From assembly GCF_000382145.1 (NCBI RefSeq), contig NZ_KB907644.1, positions 1 to 52,600 on the forward strand: a stretch of DNA of 52,600 nt, written 5' to 3'. Position 1 is the first letter of the stretch. Every line of letters begins with the position of its first letter. Positions 35,814 through 44,707 of this stretch are shown here, piece by piece. A model generated the notes under the pieces. That model had not been told where the DNA came from and did not search any database. It was given only the letters and a program-made list of their open reading frames with translations. Made by a program: the position numbers and the translations under genes. Origin of the DNA: Psychrobacter lutiphocae DSM 21542. Its GTDB lineage: Bacteria; Pseudomonadota; Gammaproteobacteria; Pseudomonadales; Moraxellaceae.

Positions 35814-37127
35814 TTAGTGTTCGCTTAAAACTTGCACCAATTGAACCATATCCTCTGGTAATGGGGCAGCTACCTCAATAAGTTCACCAGTTATAGGATG
35901 GATAAAACCCAATTTATAAGCATGTAGTGCCTGACGTGGAAAGTCGAGAATTGCTTGCCGCTGAATATCAGTCAATCCTGCTCTAAGCTGATTACGATTG
36001 CCATAAATGTTATCACCAATAATAGGATGACCAATATGACTTAAATGCACTCGGATTTGATGAGTACGCCCTGTTTCAAGACGCACATCAAGCAAGCTAT
36101 AAGAAGAATTTAACTCAGTAATTTTCATAATATGGGTTACCGCAGGCTTTCCTGTACTGGTCACCGTCATCTTGGTGCGCTGTACACGGTGACGACCAAT
36201 CGGCGCATCAATAGTCCGCTGACGGGTTAAGCTAGCAACATCTCCAGCCACCACACACTGGTAATGACGATAGACACTTTTATCTTTTAGTTGTTGTTGC
36301 AAGTCTAGTTGTGCTGCCTTTGTTTTGCCAACGACCAATAGACCAGAAGTGTTCTTATCAATCCGATGCACCAAACCAGCTCTTGGCAAATGCGCTTGAT
36401 TAGGGTAATGGTATAGTAGGCCATTAACCAAAGTACCTGTCCAGTTGCCTGCGCCTGGGTGCACCACCATACCCACAGGCTTATTAATCACTACCACACT
36501 GTTATCTTCATATACCACATTTAATGCAATGTTTTCTGGTTTATCGCCACCGTGTTGCTCAAGCTTGGCTTCAAGTAACAACTGGTCACCAGCTTTGACC
36601 CTATATTTGGCTTTCACTTGATTACCATTAACTTGCAGATTGCCTGACTTTAACCAATCTTGCAGTTGGGCTCGTGAGTATCCACTAAATACGTCTGCTG
36701 CCAGTTTGTCAATGCGCTCACCAGCTTGCGTATCAATAACACAATGTGCCGCATATACCTCAAATATCTCAGCTGTATGCGTCATGTGCGCTGGATCATT
36801 AGATATTACTTGTGTCTCGGCTTCATTAAAGTCATCGTCTATATCACCATCATCTAGATCCAACATCCTCTCCTCTAACTGGCTATTTTCTAGGGGACTG
36901 CTGCTGTCTAAACTACTGTTGCCCAATTCACTGCTAGAGAGCTTCTTTGTTGCGCTCTCTTGTTCGGGTGCTGTCTTTTGCTCTGATATTTTCGGAGACT
37001 GCGCTATCTGTTGATATTGTTGTTTCACTATGGTATTCACTTTAGGTTGTAAGAAGGTAACTGTGTTGATTTGATATGTTGGCTTGATTATTCGCTTGTT
37101 TTGCGCTATTTTGCGCTCATCGGCCAT
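35814..37127 (-). CDS. rluD: 23S rRNA pseudouridine synthase RluD
   Basis: Isomerises uridines in helix 69 of 23S rRNA. An S4 RNA-binding domain begins near residue 135 (ERIDKLAADVFSGYSRAQLQDWL), followed by the catalytic domain with LVHRIDKNTSGLLVVGKT (catalytic Asp; relatives have HRLDKDTSG) and the RLETGRTHQIRVHL motif. The first ~130 residues form an Asp/Glu/Ser/Gln-rich extension absent from the E. coli protein. ATG 37127 lacks a strong ribosome site, but the frame has no better start before the S4 domain except Met 115 within the extension. Directly upstream of pgeF. Confidence 0.92.
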   Translation of the reverse strand: MADERKIAQNKRIIKPTYQINTVTFLQPKVNTIVKQQYQQIAQSPKISEQKTAPEQESATKKLSSSELGNSSLDSSSPLENSQLEERMLDLDDGDIDDDFNEAETQVISNDPAHMTHTAEIFEVYAAHCVIDTQAGERIDKLAADVFSGYSRAQLQDWLKSGNLQVNGNQVKAKYRVKAGDQLLLEAKLEQHGGDKPENIALNVVYEDNSVVVINKPVGMVVHPGAGNWTGTLVNGLLYHYPNQAHLPRAGLVHRIDKNTSGLLVVGKTKAAQLDLQQQLKDKSVYRHYQCVVAGDVASLTRQRTIDAPIGRHRVQRTKMTVTSTGKPAVTHIMKITELNSSYSLLDVRLETGRTHQIRVHLSHIGHPIIGDNIYGNRNQLRAGLTDIQRQAILDFPRQALHAYKLGFIHPITGELIEVAAPLPEDMVQLVQVLSEH

Positions 37128-37321
37128 GCTTTTCTAGTCGTTTAACCATACTTTGCTCGTAACTTACTTAAATGGTAAATTAATCAACTTGCACCTTTAA
37201 GTGTAGCATGATTTGGCATTTTAACACTGACTGGCTGTGAGCATTAATTAAATATTACTTTGACTCTGTGACCTAGATAGCCATATACTTTGACAATCCT
37301 ATATTTTAATAGCCTTATATA

Positions 37322-37580
37322 TTAGAGGCTGTTGAACAGTAGTATTTGTAGATAGCACTTAAGAACAAAAGCTACTTGCAAGTTGTAATACACTGCAAAC
37401 TGTAACACTTGCAACCCCACTCTCAACTCTTTGCGCAGGCTGTGGCTTTAGCCCAGCATACTTGGTTAACAAATACGTTTCGCTGAGCTAAAAGCACCAG
37501 CCTACATTGGATTGTAATAAGTTGAGAGTGGGGTCCTTATAATAGGTAGATTTGCGCCATCAATGTTCAACAGACTCTAA
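37322..37580. mobile_element. MITE-like element with 17-bp terminal inverted repeats
   Basis: TTAGAGGCTGTTGAACA (37322-37338) and TGTTCAACAGACTCTAA (37564-37580) are inverted copies with one mismatch in 17. TA residues at both ends could be part of a target duplication. The 259-base element encodes nothing and contains the 119-base palindromic element. Confidence 0.65.
37415..37533. repeat. 119-bp palindromic repeat element, copy A (nested)
   Basis: Bounded by a perfect 14-bp inverted repeat CCCCACTCTCAACT / AGTTGAGAGTGGGG. Inside are GCTGTGGCTTTAGCCCAGCA and AGCTAAAAGCACCAGCCTAC, which are partly complementary to each other, so the whole could fold as a long hairpin. Homologous to copy B at 38980. 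Confidence 0.85.
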
Positions 37581-37733
37581 TCAGGGTATAATCACTAGGG
37601 GTCGTATAAAGCTCATTTACGGAGCTAATAAATGAATTCTATACTGCCTCTAATAATCCTATACCCAAATATTATGCTGACGTGCTACACTAGTGCCACT
37701 AAAATTTGACTAAAATATTCTGCGGAGACCTCC

Positions 37734-38978
37734 ATGCAGCGTGCAACAACTCCTATTATGACAGCATCTACTGATAAAAAACTCTATCCATCACAAAAAA
37801 CCAAACTGGCTGTTGCTCTGCTCACTGCTAGCATGCTTAGCCTAACTGGATGTCAAACTTTCAAAAATATCACTGGCAAAAACGATGCTGTAGCCACTGC
37901 AGAGAAGTCAGATGCCCAATATTATGAAGATGCCGTTAAGGCTATGGATAAAGGTCGCTATCTGATGGCAGTAGAACAGCTAACAGAACTACGCACCTTC
38001 TATCCAACAGGTCCTTATGCTGAGCAAGCTTTGCTAGACTTGATGTATGCTCAATTTCAAACCAAGGAATATGAGCTGGCTGTCACCAGTGCCGAACAAT
38101 TTATTAAACTATATCCTCGTAATATCCAAGTAGACTATGCCTACTATGTGCGTGGCGTTGCAAATATGCAAGCTGGTACCAGCAGTCTATTAAGCTTTGC
38201 GCGTATGGATCAGGCGCACCGTGATACCTCATACTATCGCTTAGCATTTAACAACTTTCAAGAGTTGATCAGTCGCTACCCTACCAGTAGCTATGCACCA
38301 GATGCAGCGCAACGTTTGACTTATATTTACAACCAGTTTGCTGAAAGTGAGCTGGCTGCTGCACGTTGGTATATCAAACGGGAGGCCTATGTAGCCGCTG
38401 CCAACCGTGCAAAATGGGTATTCCAATATTATCCATTAAGTGAACAAGTACCTGAAGCCATTGCTATCTTAGCATATAGCAACCAACAATTAGGCCTGAC
38501 AGATTTAGCTCAGCAGTACCGCACCTTATTACAAATCAACTATCCTGAATGGCTCACTGCCAGCGGCAAGGTCAAAATTAGCAGTAATCGCACCAGCAGC
38601 CTACTCAACCGTATGACTTATGGCAAACTTGGCCGTGCTGATAAAAACGAAGACCAAGGCCCAAGCAACCTAAGCACCTATACTGGTGCTACTAAAACAC
38701 AAGTTATTCAGCAAGCAGCACAGCTAAGCTTACCAGATGACCATAATACGCCAAATACGCCACCTTCATTATCAAGTAACCGCCGTGGTATTACTTTAGG
38801 TCTTGGCTTACCAGAGGATGATATCGCTGGCACACCTCAAACCACACCTCAGCCAATTCGCAGAATATCAAGTCCACGCGATATGTATCCTGAGAGTGAC
38901 GGTGTGATCACACAGCCAGAGCCCCCCAATACAACAGACGCTACTATTGAATTGACAGATCCTGCTCTAAGTAACTAA
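37734..38978 (+). CDS. bamD: Outer membrane assembly lipoprotein BamD (ComL)
   Basis: Essential lipoprotein of the BAM complex that inserts outer-membrane proteins. A signal with lipobox SLTGCQ (lipidated Cys near residue 40) is followed by TPR-like repeats: DAVKAMDKGRYLMAVEQL, YPTGPYAEQALLDLMYAQF, LYPRNIQVDYAYYVRG, RYPTSSYAPDAAQRL and YYPLSEQVPEAIAIL. At 414 residues it is much longer than the ~245 of E. coli; the extra ~150 C-terminal residues are Thr/Pro/Ser-rich and probably unstructured. The first ~20 residues before the signal core are also long. ATG 37734 has GGAG five bases upstream. It lies between two inverted copies of a palindromic repeat. Confidence 0.93.
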   Translation: MQRATTPIMTASTDKKLYPSQKTKLAVALLTASMLSLTGCQTFKNITGKNDAVATAEKSDAQYYEDAVKAMDKGRYLMAVEQLTELRTFYPTGPYAEQALLDLMYAQFQTKEYELAVTSAEQFIKLYPRNIQVDYAYYVRGVANMQAGTSSLLSFARMDQAHRDTSYYRLAFNNFQELISRYPTSSYAPDAAQRLTYIYNQFAESELAAARWYIKREAYVAAANRAKWVFQYYPLSEQVPEAIAILAYSNQQLGLTDLAQQYRTLLQINYPEWLTASGKVKISSNRTSSLLNRMTYGKLGRADKNEDQGPSNLSTYTGATKTQVIQQAAQLSLPDDHNTPNTPPSLSSNRRGITLGLGLPEDDIAGTPQTTPQPIRRISSPRDMYPESDGVITQPEPPNTTDATIELTDPALSN

Positions 38979-38979
38979 T

Positions 38980-39099
38980 CCCCATTCTCAACTTATTAGC
39001 ATTTGCTGTAGGCTGGTGCTTTTAACCCAGCAAAAGAATAAATCTTTATGACAGATGCTGGGCTAAAGCCACAGCTTACGTTAAGAGTTGAGATTGCAA
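38980..39099. repeat. Palindromic repeat element, copy B (inverted relative to A)
   Basis: The reverse complement matches copy A along its length: AGCTGTGGCTTTAGCCCAGCAT and TTAAAAGCACCAGCCTACA are shared, with a different central loop. The end next to bamD (CCCCATTCTCAACT) has one change from copy A; the far end has decayed past AGTTGAGA. It starts one base after the bamD stop and may serve as its terminator. Confidence 0.85.
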
Positions 39100-39116
39100 T
39101 ATAAATTCAATACAGC

Positions 39117-39174
39117 ATAACGCTATAAATCATTCGATAACGCTATAATCATTGAATAACGCTATAAATTATAC
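39117..39174. repeat. Three degenerate tandem repeats upstream of dnaG
   Basis: ATAACGCTATAA(A)TCATT units of 19-20 bases repeat three times at 39117, 39137 and 39156, the third diverging at its end. Confidence 0.75.
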
Positions 39175-39254
39175 AAGCCTGTGTTCAGCACCCTTTAAGC
39201 TGCATTTTAATACGCCCTTATTTTTCATTAGATCATCTATCTTCTAAGTCTTCT

Positions 39255-41549
39255 ATGAGCATCCCAAACCATATTATCGACCAGCTCAATAGCCAAGCAG
39301 ATTTGGTGGGAATTATTGGCAAACATACCACCTTAAAACGAGCTGGCAAAGAGTTTAAAGGCAACTGCCCGTTTCATGGTGAAAAAACGCCTTCCTTTTA
39401 TGTCAATCCACAAAAAAATGTTTACAACTGCTTTGGTTGTGGCGCTGGTGGCAATGCCATCAGCTTTTTGCGTGATTACGAAAACCTTACCTTTATGGAG
39501 GCCATACAAGAGCTTTCACGCCAAACTGGAATTGATATTCCAAAAGAGGACAACCGACAGTTACAATACAAGCGCCGGGCGAAACCTACTCAGCCACAGC
39601 CACCCTCACGCCCTACTCAGCCGCCTTCTACCGCTACACAACCACGGCAACCACAACAAGCGCAGACTCATAACCCTGACAGCAGCCAAGTAGCTGCTGG
39701 CAAAGCTGGCACATCAATAACGCCAGACACTCACAACACCACCCAAAGCGCCACTCATCTTGATAATCGTGACAGCCTAACTCCTCTTGGTGGTCAGAAT
39801 AATCCTGAGGGTATTGACCATATAGACGACACTCAATCACTACCTAGCGACGGCTACTTCGATGAGGCTGCTTACGCAAGTGACTCTGGCTTTTATGGTT
39901 ATGACAATGCGCCATTAGCAGACTGGCCCGATGTTGGCGACCCATCACTGACAGATCCTGCAATGATGGATACTCAAGCCTACTTTGATCCTGGTTTTGG
40001 ACAGCAGGGGCATGAGCATGCGCCAAACAACCAAAACGTGCCGGGCGCACAAGAAGGTAACTTATATGACCTGCTGATTAGTGTCGCACAATTTTATCAG
40101 CACAATTTGTACAACAACGCCTTGGCATTGAGCTATTTCAAAGAACGTGGCTTATCGGACAAAACCATTCAAGAATTTGGCTTAGGCTATGCGCCACGTG
40201 GCTGGCAACACCTTGAAGAAGCCTTTCCGCATGACATTGAAGGCTTAAAGATATTAGGCTTAGTGCGTAAGTCAGAAAAAGGGCGTGATTATGACCTGCT
40301 AAGAGATAGGGTCATCTTCCCAATTCGTGACAACCAAGGTCGTGTGATTGGCTTTGCTGGACGTGCGCTGGACAACGAGGTCAAACCAAAATATATCAAC
40401 TCCAGTGATTCCCCTGTGTTTCATAAACAGCATATCCTCTACGGCTACTATGAGTCCCGCCAGCACCGTGCCAATGACTGGTTGGTAGTAGAAGGCTATA
40501 TGGATGTTATTGCCTTGTATCAAGCTGGTATCTATGGCGCAGTTGCCTCTATGGGCACATCCATTAACGAGACTCAAATTGCGCGCTTATTGCAGCTAAA
40601 CCCCACGTTGACCCTTTGCTTTGATGGCGATAGCGCTGGGCAAAAAGCCGCTTGGCGCACGCTTGAGGTAGCCCTGCCAGTCCTGAGTGATGACAAAGAG
40701 CTGCGCTTTTTAACCTTACCTGGTGGTCATGATCCGGACACTTATGTCGCAGCTCATGGCGTTGAGGCGATGCGGGAACAAATCCAACGTGCCATGCCAC
40801 TGTCTCAGTATGTCTTTGCCTATTTGAGCGAACGTTACGATTTATCCATGGCCGAAGGCAAAGCCAAGTTGATGTCTCAAGTGCGACAACTGACCAATAA
40901 TTTACCCAAAGGTTCAAGCTTTAAATATCTATTAAATAATGACATTTATCAAAAGCTTGGTGGCCGTAAAGGACAGAAAAACGCAGCACATGATGTTTTG
41001 CTGAATTTCGACAGTGAAGTGACGGTCAGTCGCCAGTTGGAGTTATGTTTGTTATTTGCGCCCAACTTACTAGATCCAGACCCCATTGAACGCTTATGGC
41101 AAGATTCAGGGGTGGCAGCTATTAAACCACACCAAAGCAAAAAGCATATGCAGCAGTCGCTGCAATTTCCAGCAGCACCAGGTTGGCAAGACTTTAACAC
41201 CCCAAGCCTATTGCAGCTAGTACAAGTAATTAAACGCTTACTACCTTATCTGCCAAAAGATACCAATGCTGCTGCCCACTTTATCATGGCCAACCTGCCT
41301 GCTCAGGCGCAGCAAAACTTAGCAAAACGCTGGTATTCATTTTGGTCAAATTTAAATCAGCGTGGTATTATTGATGTGGATGAGTTGGTAGACGACTTAT
41401 TGGCACAATTGATATTACAAGCTCTATCCAAAAAGATATCACTTTCACACAGTGTAGTTCTTACCGATCAGTTAAATAAACAGCGCCAAACATTATCTAT
41501 TTGGCTAAAAAAACAACAAGCCGAGCAAGCAACAAAACTTGACAGCTAA
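39255..41549 (+). CDS. dnaG: DNA primase DnaG with long interdomain linker
   Basis: Synthesises RNA primers at the replication fork. The zinc-binding domain (CHC2) has C38, H41, C59 and C62 (NCPFHGEKTPSFYV, NCFGCGAGGN). The RNA polymerase core starts near residue 270 (YDLLISVAQFYQHNL) and includes the TOPRIM motifs VVEGYMDVIALYQAGI and LCFDGDSAGQKAAWR. The C-terminal helicase-binding domain is divergent. Between zinc domain and core is a ~160-residue Pro/Gln/Asp/Asn-rich insertion (105-268), which explains 764 residues against 581 in E. coli. Followed by rpoD; rpsU, usually upstream in this cluster, is absent. Confidence 0.96.
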   Translation: MSIPNHIIDQLNSQADLVGIIGKHTTLKRAGKEFKGNCPFHGEKTPSFYVNPQKNVYNCFGCGAGGNAISFLRDYENLTFMEAIQELSRQTGIDIPKEDNRQLQYKRRAKPTQPQPPSRPTQPPSTATQPRQPQQAQTHNPDSSQVAAGKAGTSITPDTHNTTQSATHLDNRDSLTPLGGQNNPEGIDHIDDTQSLPSDGYFDEAAYASDSGFYGYDNAPLADWPDVGDPSLTDPAMMDTQAYFDPGFGQQGHEHAPNNQNVPGAQEGNLYDLLISVAQFYQHNLYNNALALSYFKERGLSDKTIQEFGLGYAPRGWQHLEEAFPHDIEGLKILGLVRKSEKGRDYDLLRDRVIFPIRDNQGRVIGFAGRALDNEVKPKYINSSDSPVFHKQHILYGYYESRQHRANDWLVVEGYMDVIALYQAGIYGAVASMGTSINETQIARLLQLNPTLTLCFDGDSAGQKAAWRTLEVALPVLSDDKELRFLTLPGGHDPDTYVAAHGVEAMREQIQRAMPLSQYVFAYLSERYDLSMAEGKAKLMSQVRQLTNNLPKGSSFKYLLNNDIYQKLGGRKGQKNAAHDVLLNFDSEVTVSRQLELCLLFAPNLLDPDPIERLWQDSGVAAIKPHQSKKHMQQSLQFPAAPGWQDFNTPSLLQLVQVIKRLLPYLPKDTNAAAHFIMANLPAQAQQNLAKRWYSFWSNLNQRGIIDVDELVDDLLAQLILQALSKKISLSHSVVLTDQLNKQRQTLSIWLKKQQAEQATKLDS

Positions 41550-41796
41550 AGGCTTTGTAATTGCTTCAAGTTAATTGTACTCAGTGTAGTTGCGTATAAC
41601 CCTCATTCGTTTACCATCAATATACAGCACAGGGCTTTAAATTTAGCGCAAAGCCCCCATGTATAATTATATTCGCGGGTAGTGCTAATAGTGGTTTGTA
41701 CTATTAGCAAAGAATAATAAATACACCAGATAGATCAGTTACAGCACTAACAGCCGACTGTCTATACGGGTATTTGCGGTGCAATTTTAGATATTA

Positions 41797-41805
41797 TGTT
41801 ATAAT
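41797..41805 (+). promoter_or_regulatory. Candidate rpoD promoter (extended -10)
   Basis: TGTTATAAT is an extended -10 (TG-n-TATAAT) with a consensus hexamer at 41800-41805. No good -35 stands at 17 bases, as is common for extended -10 promoters. Start would be near 41812, giving a ~305-base leader. Confidence 0.5.
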
Positions 41806-41838
41806 GTCAGACCCATTTTTATTTTGGCAAACGCCTAT

Positions 41839-41902
41839 TTTGGCAAGTACTAGGTTTGGCAAGTACTAGGTTTGGCAAGTACTAGGTTTGGCAAGTACTA
41901 GG
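41839..41902. repeat. Four perfect 16-bp tandem repeats in the rpoD leader
   Basis: TTTGGCAAGTACTAGG occurs four times without a mismatch, with a degenerate TTTTGGCAAACGCCTA just before. They lie between the candidate promoter and the rpoD start. Confidence 0.95.
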
Positions 41903-42118
41903 TTGCTCAGTGTTATGTCTCAAGTTTTATAATCCCTTGTATCACTCAGTGCTATCAACAGGATTATAAAAATGACAACGCACAAATAAGACAACCTTCT
42001 GCCATCAATAATGAATCACAGTGCATTTCATTCTGATTTATTCTAAATTGAAGATAAAACAAAACTGGCACCCCTTACTCTACCTTTAACCCACATCTTC
42101 TATTGCAAGCGAGATATT

Positions 42119-43984
42119 ATGACCGATAAGGCAGCCTCTCAATCTACCTCTCAACTAGCCACACTTATCCAAATGGGTAAGGAACAAGGCTATTTGACTT
42201 ATGCTGAGGTGAATGACCAACTCCCCGCCTCTATTACCGAAAGCGACCAAATTGAAGACATCGTTCAAATGCTAACGGACGTTGGTATTAAAATCTTCGA
42301 ATCTGCGCCAGATGCAGATGATATCTTGATGAATGATGAAGCCAACGATGACGAAATGGCCACAGACGAAGCCGCCGCTGTTCTGGCCGCTGTAGAAACT
42401 GAACCTGGTCGTACCACTGACCCTGTACGTATGTACATGCGTGAAATGGGTACAGTCGACCTACTGACTCGTGAAGGCGAGATTGTCATTGCCAAACGCA
42501 TTGAAGAAGGTATCCGTGACGTCCAGCATGCGATGGCGTATTGGCCGGGTACTGTTCAGTTTATTCTTGATGAATACGACCTAGTTGAAGCAGGTGAAAA
42601 GAAGCTATCGGATGTGATTACCGGCTTTTTAGACCCTGAAGAGCAAGAGTCTGATATCAAAGAAGAAGAGGAAAAAATCCCTGTCATCACCAGCAAGTCA
42701 AAAGCCAAAGACATTGATGATGAGGACGAAGAAGAAGAGGAAGAGGAGGAAGAAGCCGAAGAAGTTGGCGGCCTTGACCCAGAAGTGGTGCGTCAACGTG
42801 TTGAAGAAATCCGTGAGCTATTCACTGTCGCCAAACAAGCATTGAATGACTATGGTCGTGGCAGTGTGCAAGCGGAAGAAGCGTATGCACAGATGGCAGA
42901 TCGCTTTATGTTATTGAAGCTAAACAACCGCATGTCAGATAATGTCATGGCGATTATGCACGATGTCTACGATGATGTGCGTAAGCAAGAGCGTCAAATC
43001 ATGCGCTTGGTTATTCGCCGCGGTAAGATGCCTCGTGCTGAATTCCGTAAAACCTTCCCAAGTAACGAAACCAACGTTGACTGGTTAACGGATCGTCTTA
43101 AGGGCAATCCAAAATTTGCTGAAAGCTTGGCCAAAGTTGTTGATGATGTGGTGGTATTACAGCGCCGTATCCGTGACCATGAAGACAAGCTGGGCATGGA
43201 AATCACTGAAATGAAAGAAGTCGCCCGTCGTATGGCAATCGGTGAAGCCAAAGCCCGCCGTGCCAAAAAAGAGATGGTCGAAGCCAACTTACGTCTGGTA
43301 ATTTCTATCGCCAAAAAATACACCAACCGCGGCTTACAGTTCCTTGATTTAATTCAGGAAGGTAATATTGGCTTGATGAAAGCGGTAGATAAGTTTGAAT
43401 ACCGCCGTGGTTATAAGTTCTCAACCTATGCCACTTGGTGGATTCGTCAGGCAATCACCCGCTCGATTGCTGACCAAGCACGCACCATTCGTATTCCTGT
43501 GCACATGATTGAGACCATTAACAAAATAAACCGTGTGTCTCGTCAGTTGCTTCAAGAAATGGGACGTGAGCCGACACCAGAGGAATTGGGCGAACGTTTA
43601 GAAATGGACGAGGTTAAGGTTCGTAAGGTATTAAAAATTGCCAAAGAGCCAATATCTATGGAGACACCCATTGGTGATGATGAAGATTCGCACCTAGGTG
43701 ACTTTATTGAAGACCAGACCATTTCAAGCCCAGTGGAAGATGCCACAGCTGCTGGTCTACAAGAAGCCACACGTGATGTGTTAGGTAATCTGACCGAGCG
43801 TGAAGCGAAAGTATTACGTATGCGCTTTGGTATCGACATGCCAACGGATCATACTCTAGAAGAAGTGGGCAAGCAGTTTGACGTTACCCGTGAGCGTATT
43901 CGTCAGATTGAAGCCAAAGCGTTGCGTAAGCTGCGCCACCCTTCTCGCTCAGAGCACTTACGTTCATTCTTAGAAAACGACTAA
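42119..43984 (+). CDS. rpoD: RNA polymerase primary sigma factor RpoD (sigma-70)
   Basis: Directs RNA polymerase to housekeeping promoters. Region 1.1 at the N-terminus ([21 protein letters not shown]), region 1.2 ([24 protein letters not shown]), region 2 ([60 protein letters not shown]), region 3 and region 4 with the -35-binding helix ([27 protein letters not shown]). The non-conserved region carries a run of nine Glu and flanking Asp/Glu near residues 200-220. 621 residues, close to E. coli's 613. Its own promoter and repeats lie upstream; a strong terminator follows. Confidence 0.98.
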   Translation: MTDKAASQSTSQLATLIQMGKEQGYLTYAEVNDQLPASITESDQIEDIVQMLTDVGIKIFESAPDADDILMNDEANDDEMATDEAAAVLAAVETEPGRTTDPVRMYMREMGTVDLLTREGEIVIAKRIEEGIRDVQHAMAYWPGTVQFILDEYDLVEAGEKKLSDVITGFLDPEEQESDIKEEEEKIPVITSKSKAKDIDDEDEEEEEEEEEAEEVGGLDPEVVRQRVEEIRELFTVAKQALNDYGRGSVQAEEAYAQMADRFMLLKLNNRMSDNVMAIMHDVYDDVRKQERQIMRLVIRRGKMPRAEFRKTFPSNETNVDWLTDRLKGNPKFAESLAKVVDDVVVLQRRIRDHEDKLGMEITEMKEVARRMAIGEAKARRAKKEMVEANLRLVISIAKKYTNRGLQFLDLIQEGNIGLMKAVDKFEYRRGYKFSTYATWWIRQAITRSIADQARTIRIPVHMIETINKINRVSRQLLQEMGREPTPEELGERLEMDEVKVRKVLKIAKEPISMETPIGDDEDSHLGDFIEDQTISSPVEDATAAGLQEATRDVLGNLTEREAKVLRMRFGIDMPTDHTLEEVGKQFDVTRERIRQIEAKALRKLRHPSRSEHLRSFLEND

Positions 43985-44012
43985 TCTTCAATTTAGTTTA
44001 ATCGTTAGATAT

Positions 44013-44047
44013 GAAAAAAGCTGGGAGACATCTCTCAGCTTTTTTTA
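44013..44047 (+). terminator. rpoD terminator
   Basis: AAAAAAGCTG-GAGA pairs with TCTC-CAGCTTTTTT (one unpaired G) around CATC, followed by a T run, ~30 bases after the rpoD stop. Confidence 0.88.
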
Positions 44048-44157
44048 TGGCTAACATTTAAGCAGTTCGCTGACTACACTGGATATGCTTGAAGTTTAGC
44101 CCAAATAACCCCATATAATTGCCATGGCAAAAAACAAACTATTATATTGGAGATACC

Positions 44158-44505
44158 ATGGCTAACAACAATAAAAACATCGACATGACTCGTGATTTAA
44201 CGCTATACAGCAATCCATTTGCCAAAAAAACAGACATTCAAAACCCAAGTCTTTGGGCTTTTCCAATGGACTATCCGATGAGCATCATCGGTCATGAAGG
44301 CGAACATGACACACTAATCAATGAGGTGAAAATGATCTTGGGTACTCAGTTCCCAGACTTTGATCACGAAACCATCAAGGTCAAAAAATCAAGCACTGGT
44401 CGTTTTAGCTCAGTACGGGTCAAACTCTACTTTACTGAAGCAGAGCAAGTAAATGAGCTGTATGCCGCCTTAGACAAGGCCAAAACTGTACGTACAGTCG
44501 TTTAA
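44158..44505 (+). CDS. ybeD: YbeD-family protein (DUF493)
   Basis: A 115-residue small alpha/beta protein of the DUF493/YbeD family; the conserved part is LWAFPMDYPMSIIGHEGE followed by SSTGRFSSVRVKLYFTEAEQVNELYAALD, ending in VRTVV. In E. coli ybeD lies next to lipB, which is not present here. The family has an ACT-like fold and no clear biochemical role. ATG 44158 is chosen for GGAGA five bases upstream; the frame extends further up to a TTG. Confidence 0.88.
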   Translation: MANNNKNIDMTRDLTLYSNPFAKKTDIQNPSLWAFPMDYPMSIIGHEGEHDTLINEVKMILGTQFPDFDHETIKVKKSSTGRFSSVRVKLYFTEAEQVNELYAALDKAKTVRTVV

Positions 44506-44675
44506 GCTTAACCACTTTACTAACTCAGTATCATGGACAGGCATGGACTTTGATCTTCCACTTAGGCAAACAAAAGAGTTGCAATGTGAGCCTCATTTAG
44601 CTTACGACAGTAGTACTTTCATACGGTTATCTTATAATTGTCTTGTAACTTAATTTATTAACTACGACTATAACA

Positions 44676-44707
44676 AGCAAAAGAGTTTGGCTCTTTTGCT
44701 TTTTTTT
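44676..44707 (+). terminator. Strong terminator 170 bases past ybeD
   Basis: AGCAAAAGAG pairs perfectly with CTCTTTTGCT around TTTGG, followed by seven T. It ends either the ybeD mRNA with a long 3' tail or a separate small transcript. Confidence 0.85.

Larger units (their letters stand above)
37128..37733. other. 606-base spacer upstream of bamD, mostly repeat-derived
   Basis: No gene. It is largely occupied by a MITE-like element (37322-37580) with a second palindromic element inside it. The bamD promoter presumably lies after 37580; no convincing -35/-10 pair was picked out. Confidence 0.5.
41550..42118. other. rpoD leader and promoter region
   Basis: 569 bases with no gene. It contains an extended -10 promoter candidate at 41797-41805 and, downstream of it, four tandem 16-bp repeats. 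No dnaG terminator was seen, so some readthrough into rpoD is possible. Confidence 0.5.

Noticed and set aside
39634..40050. Leftward frames inside the DnaG linker
   Set aside because: These are antisense shadows of the low-complexity linker and have no recognisable protein features.
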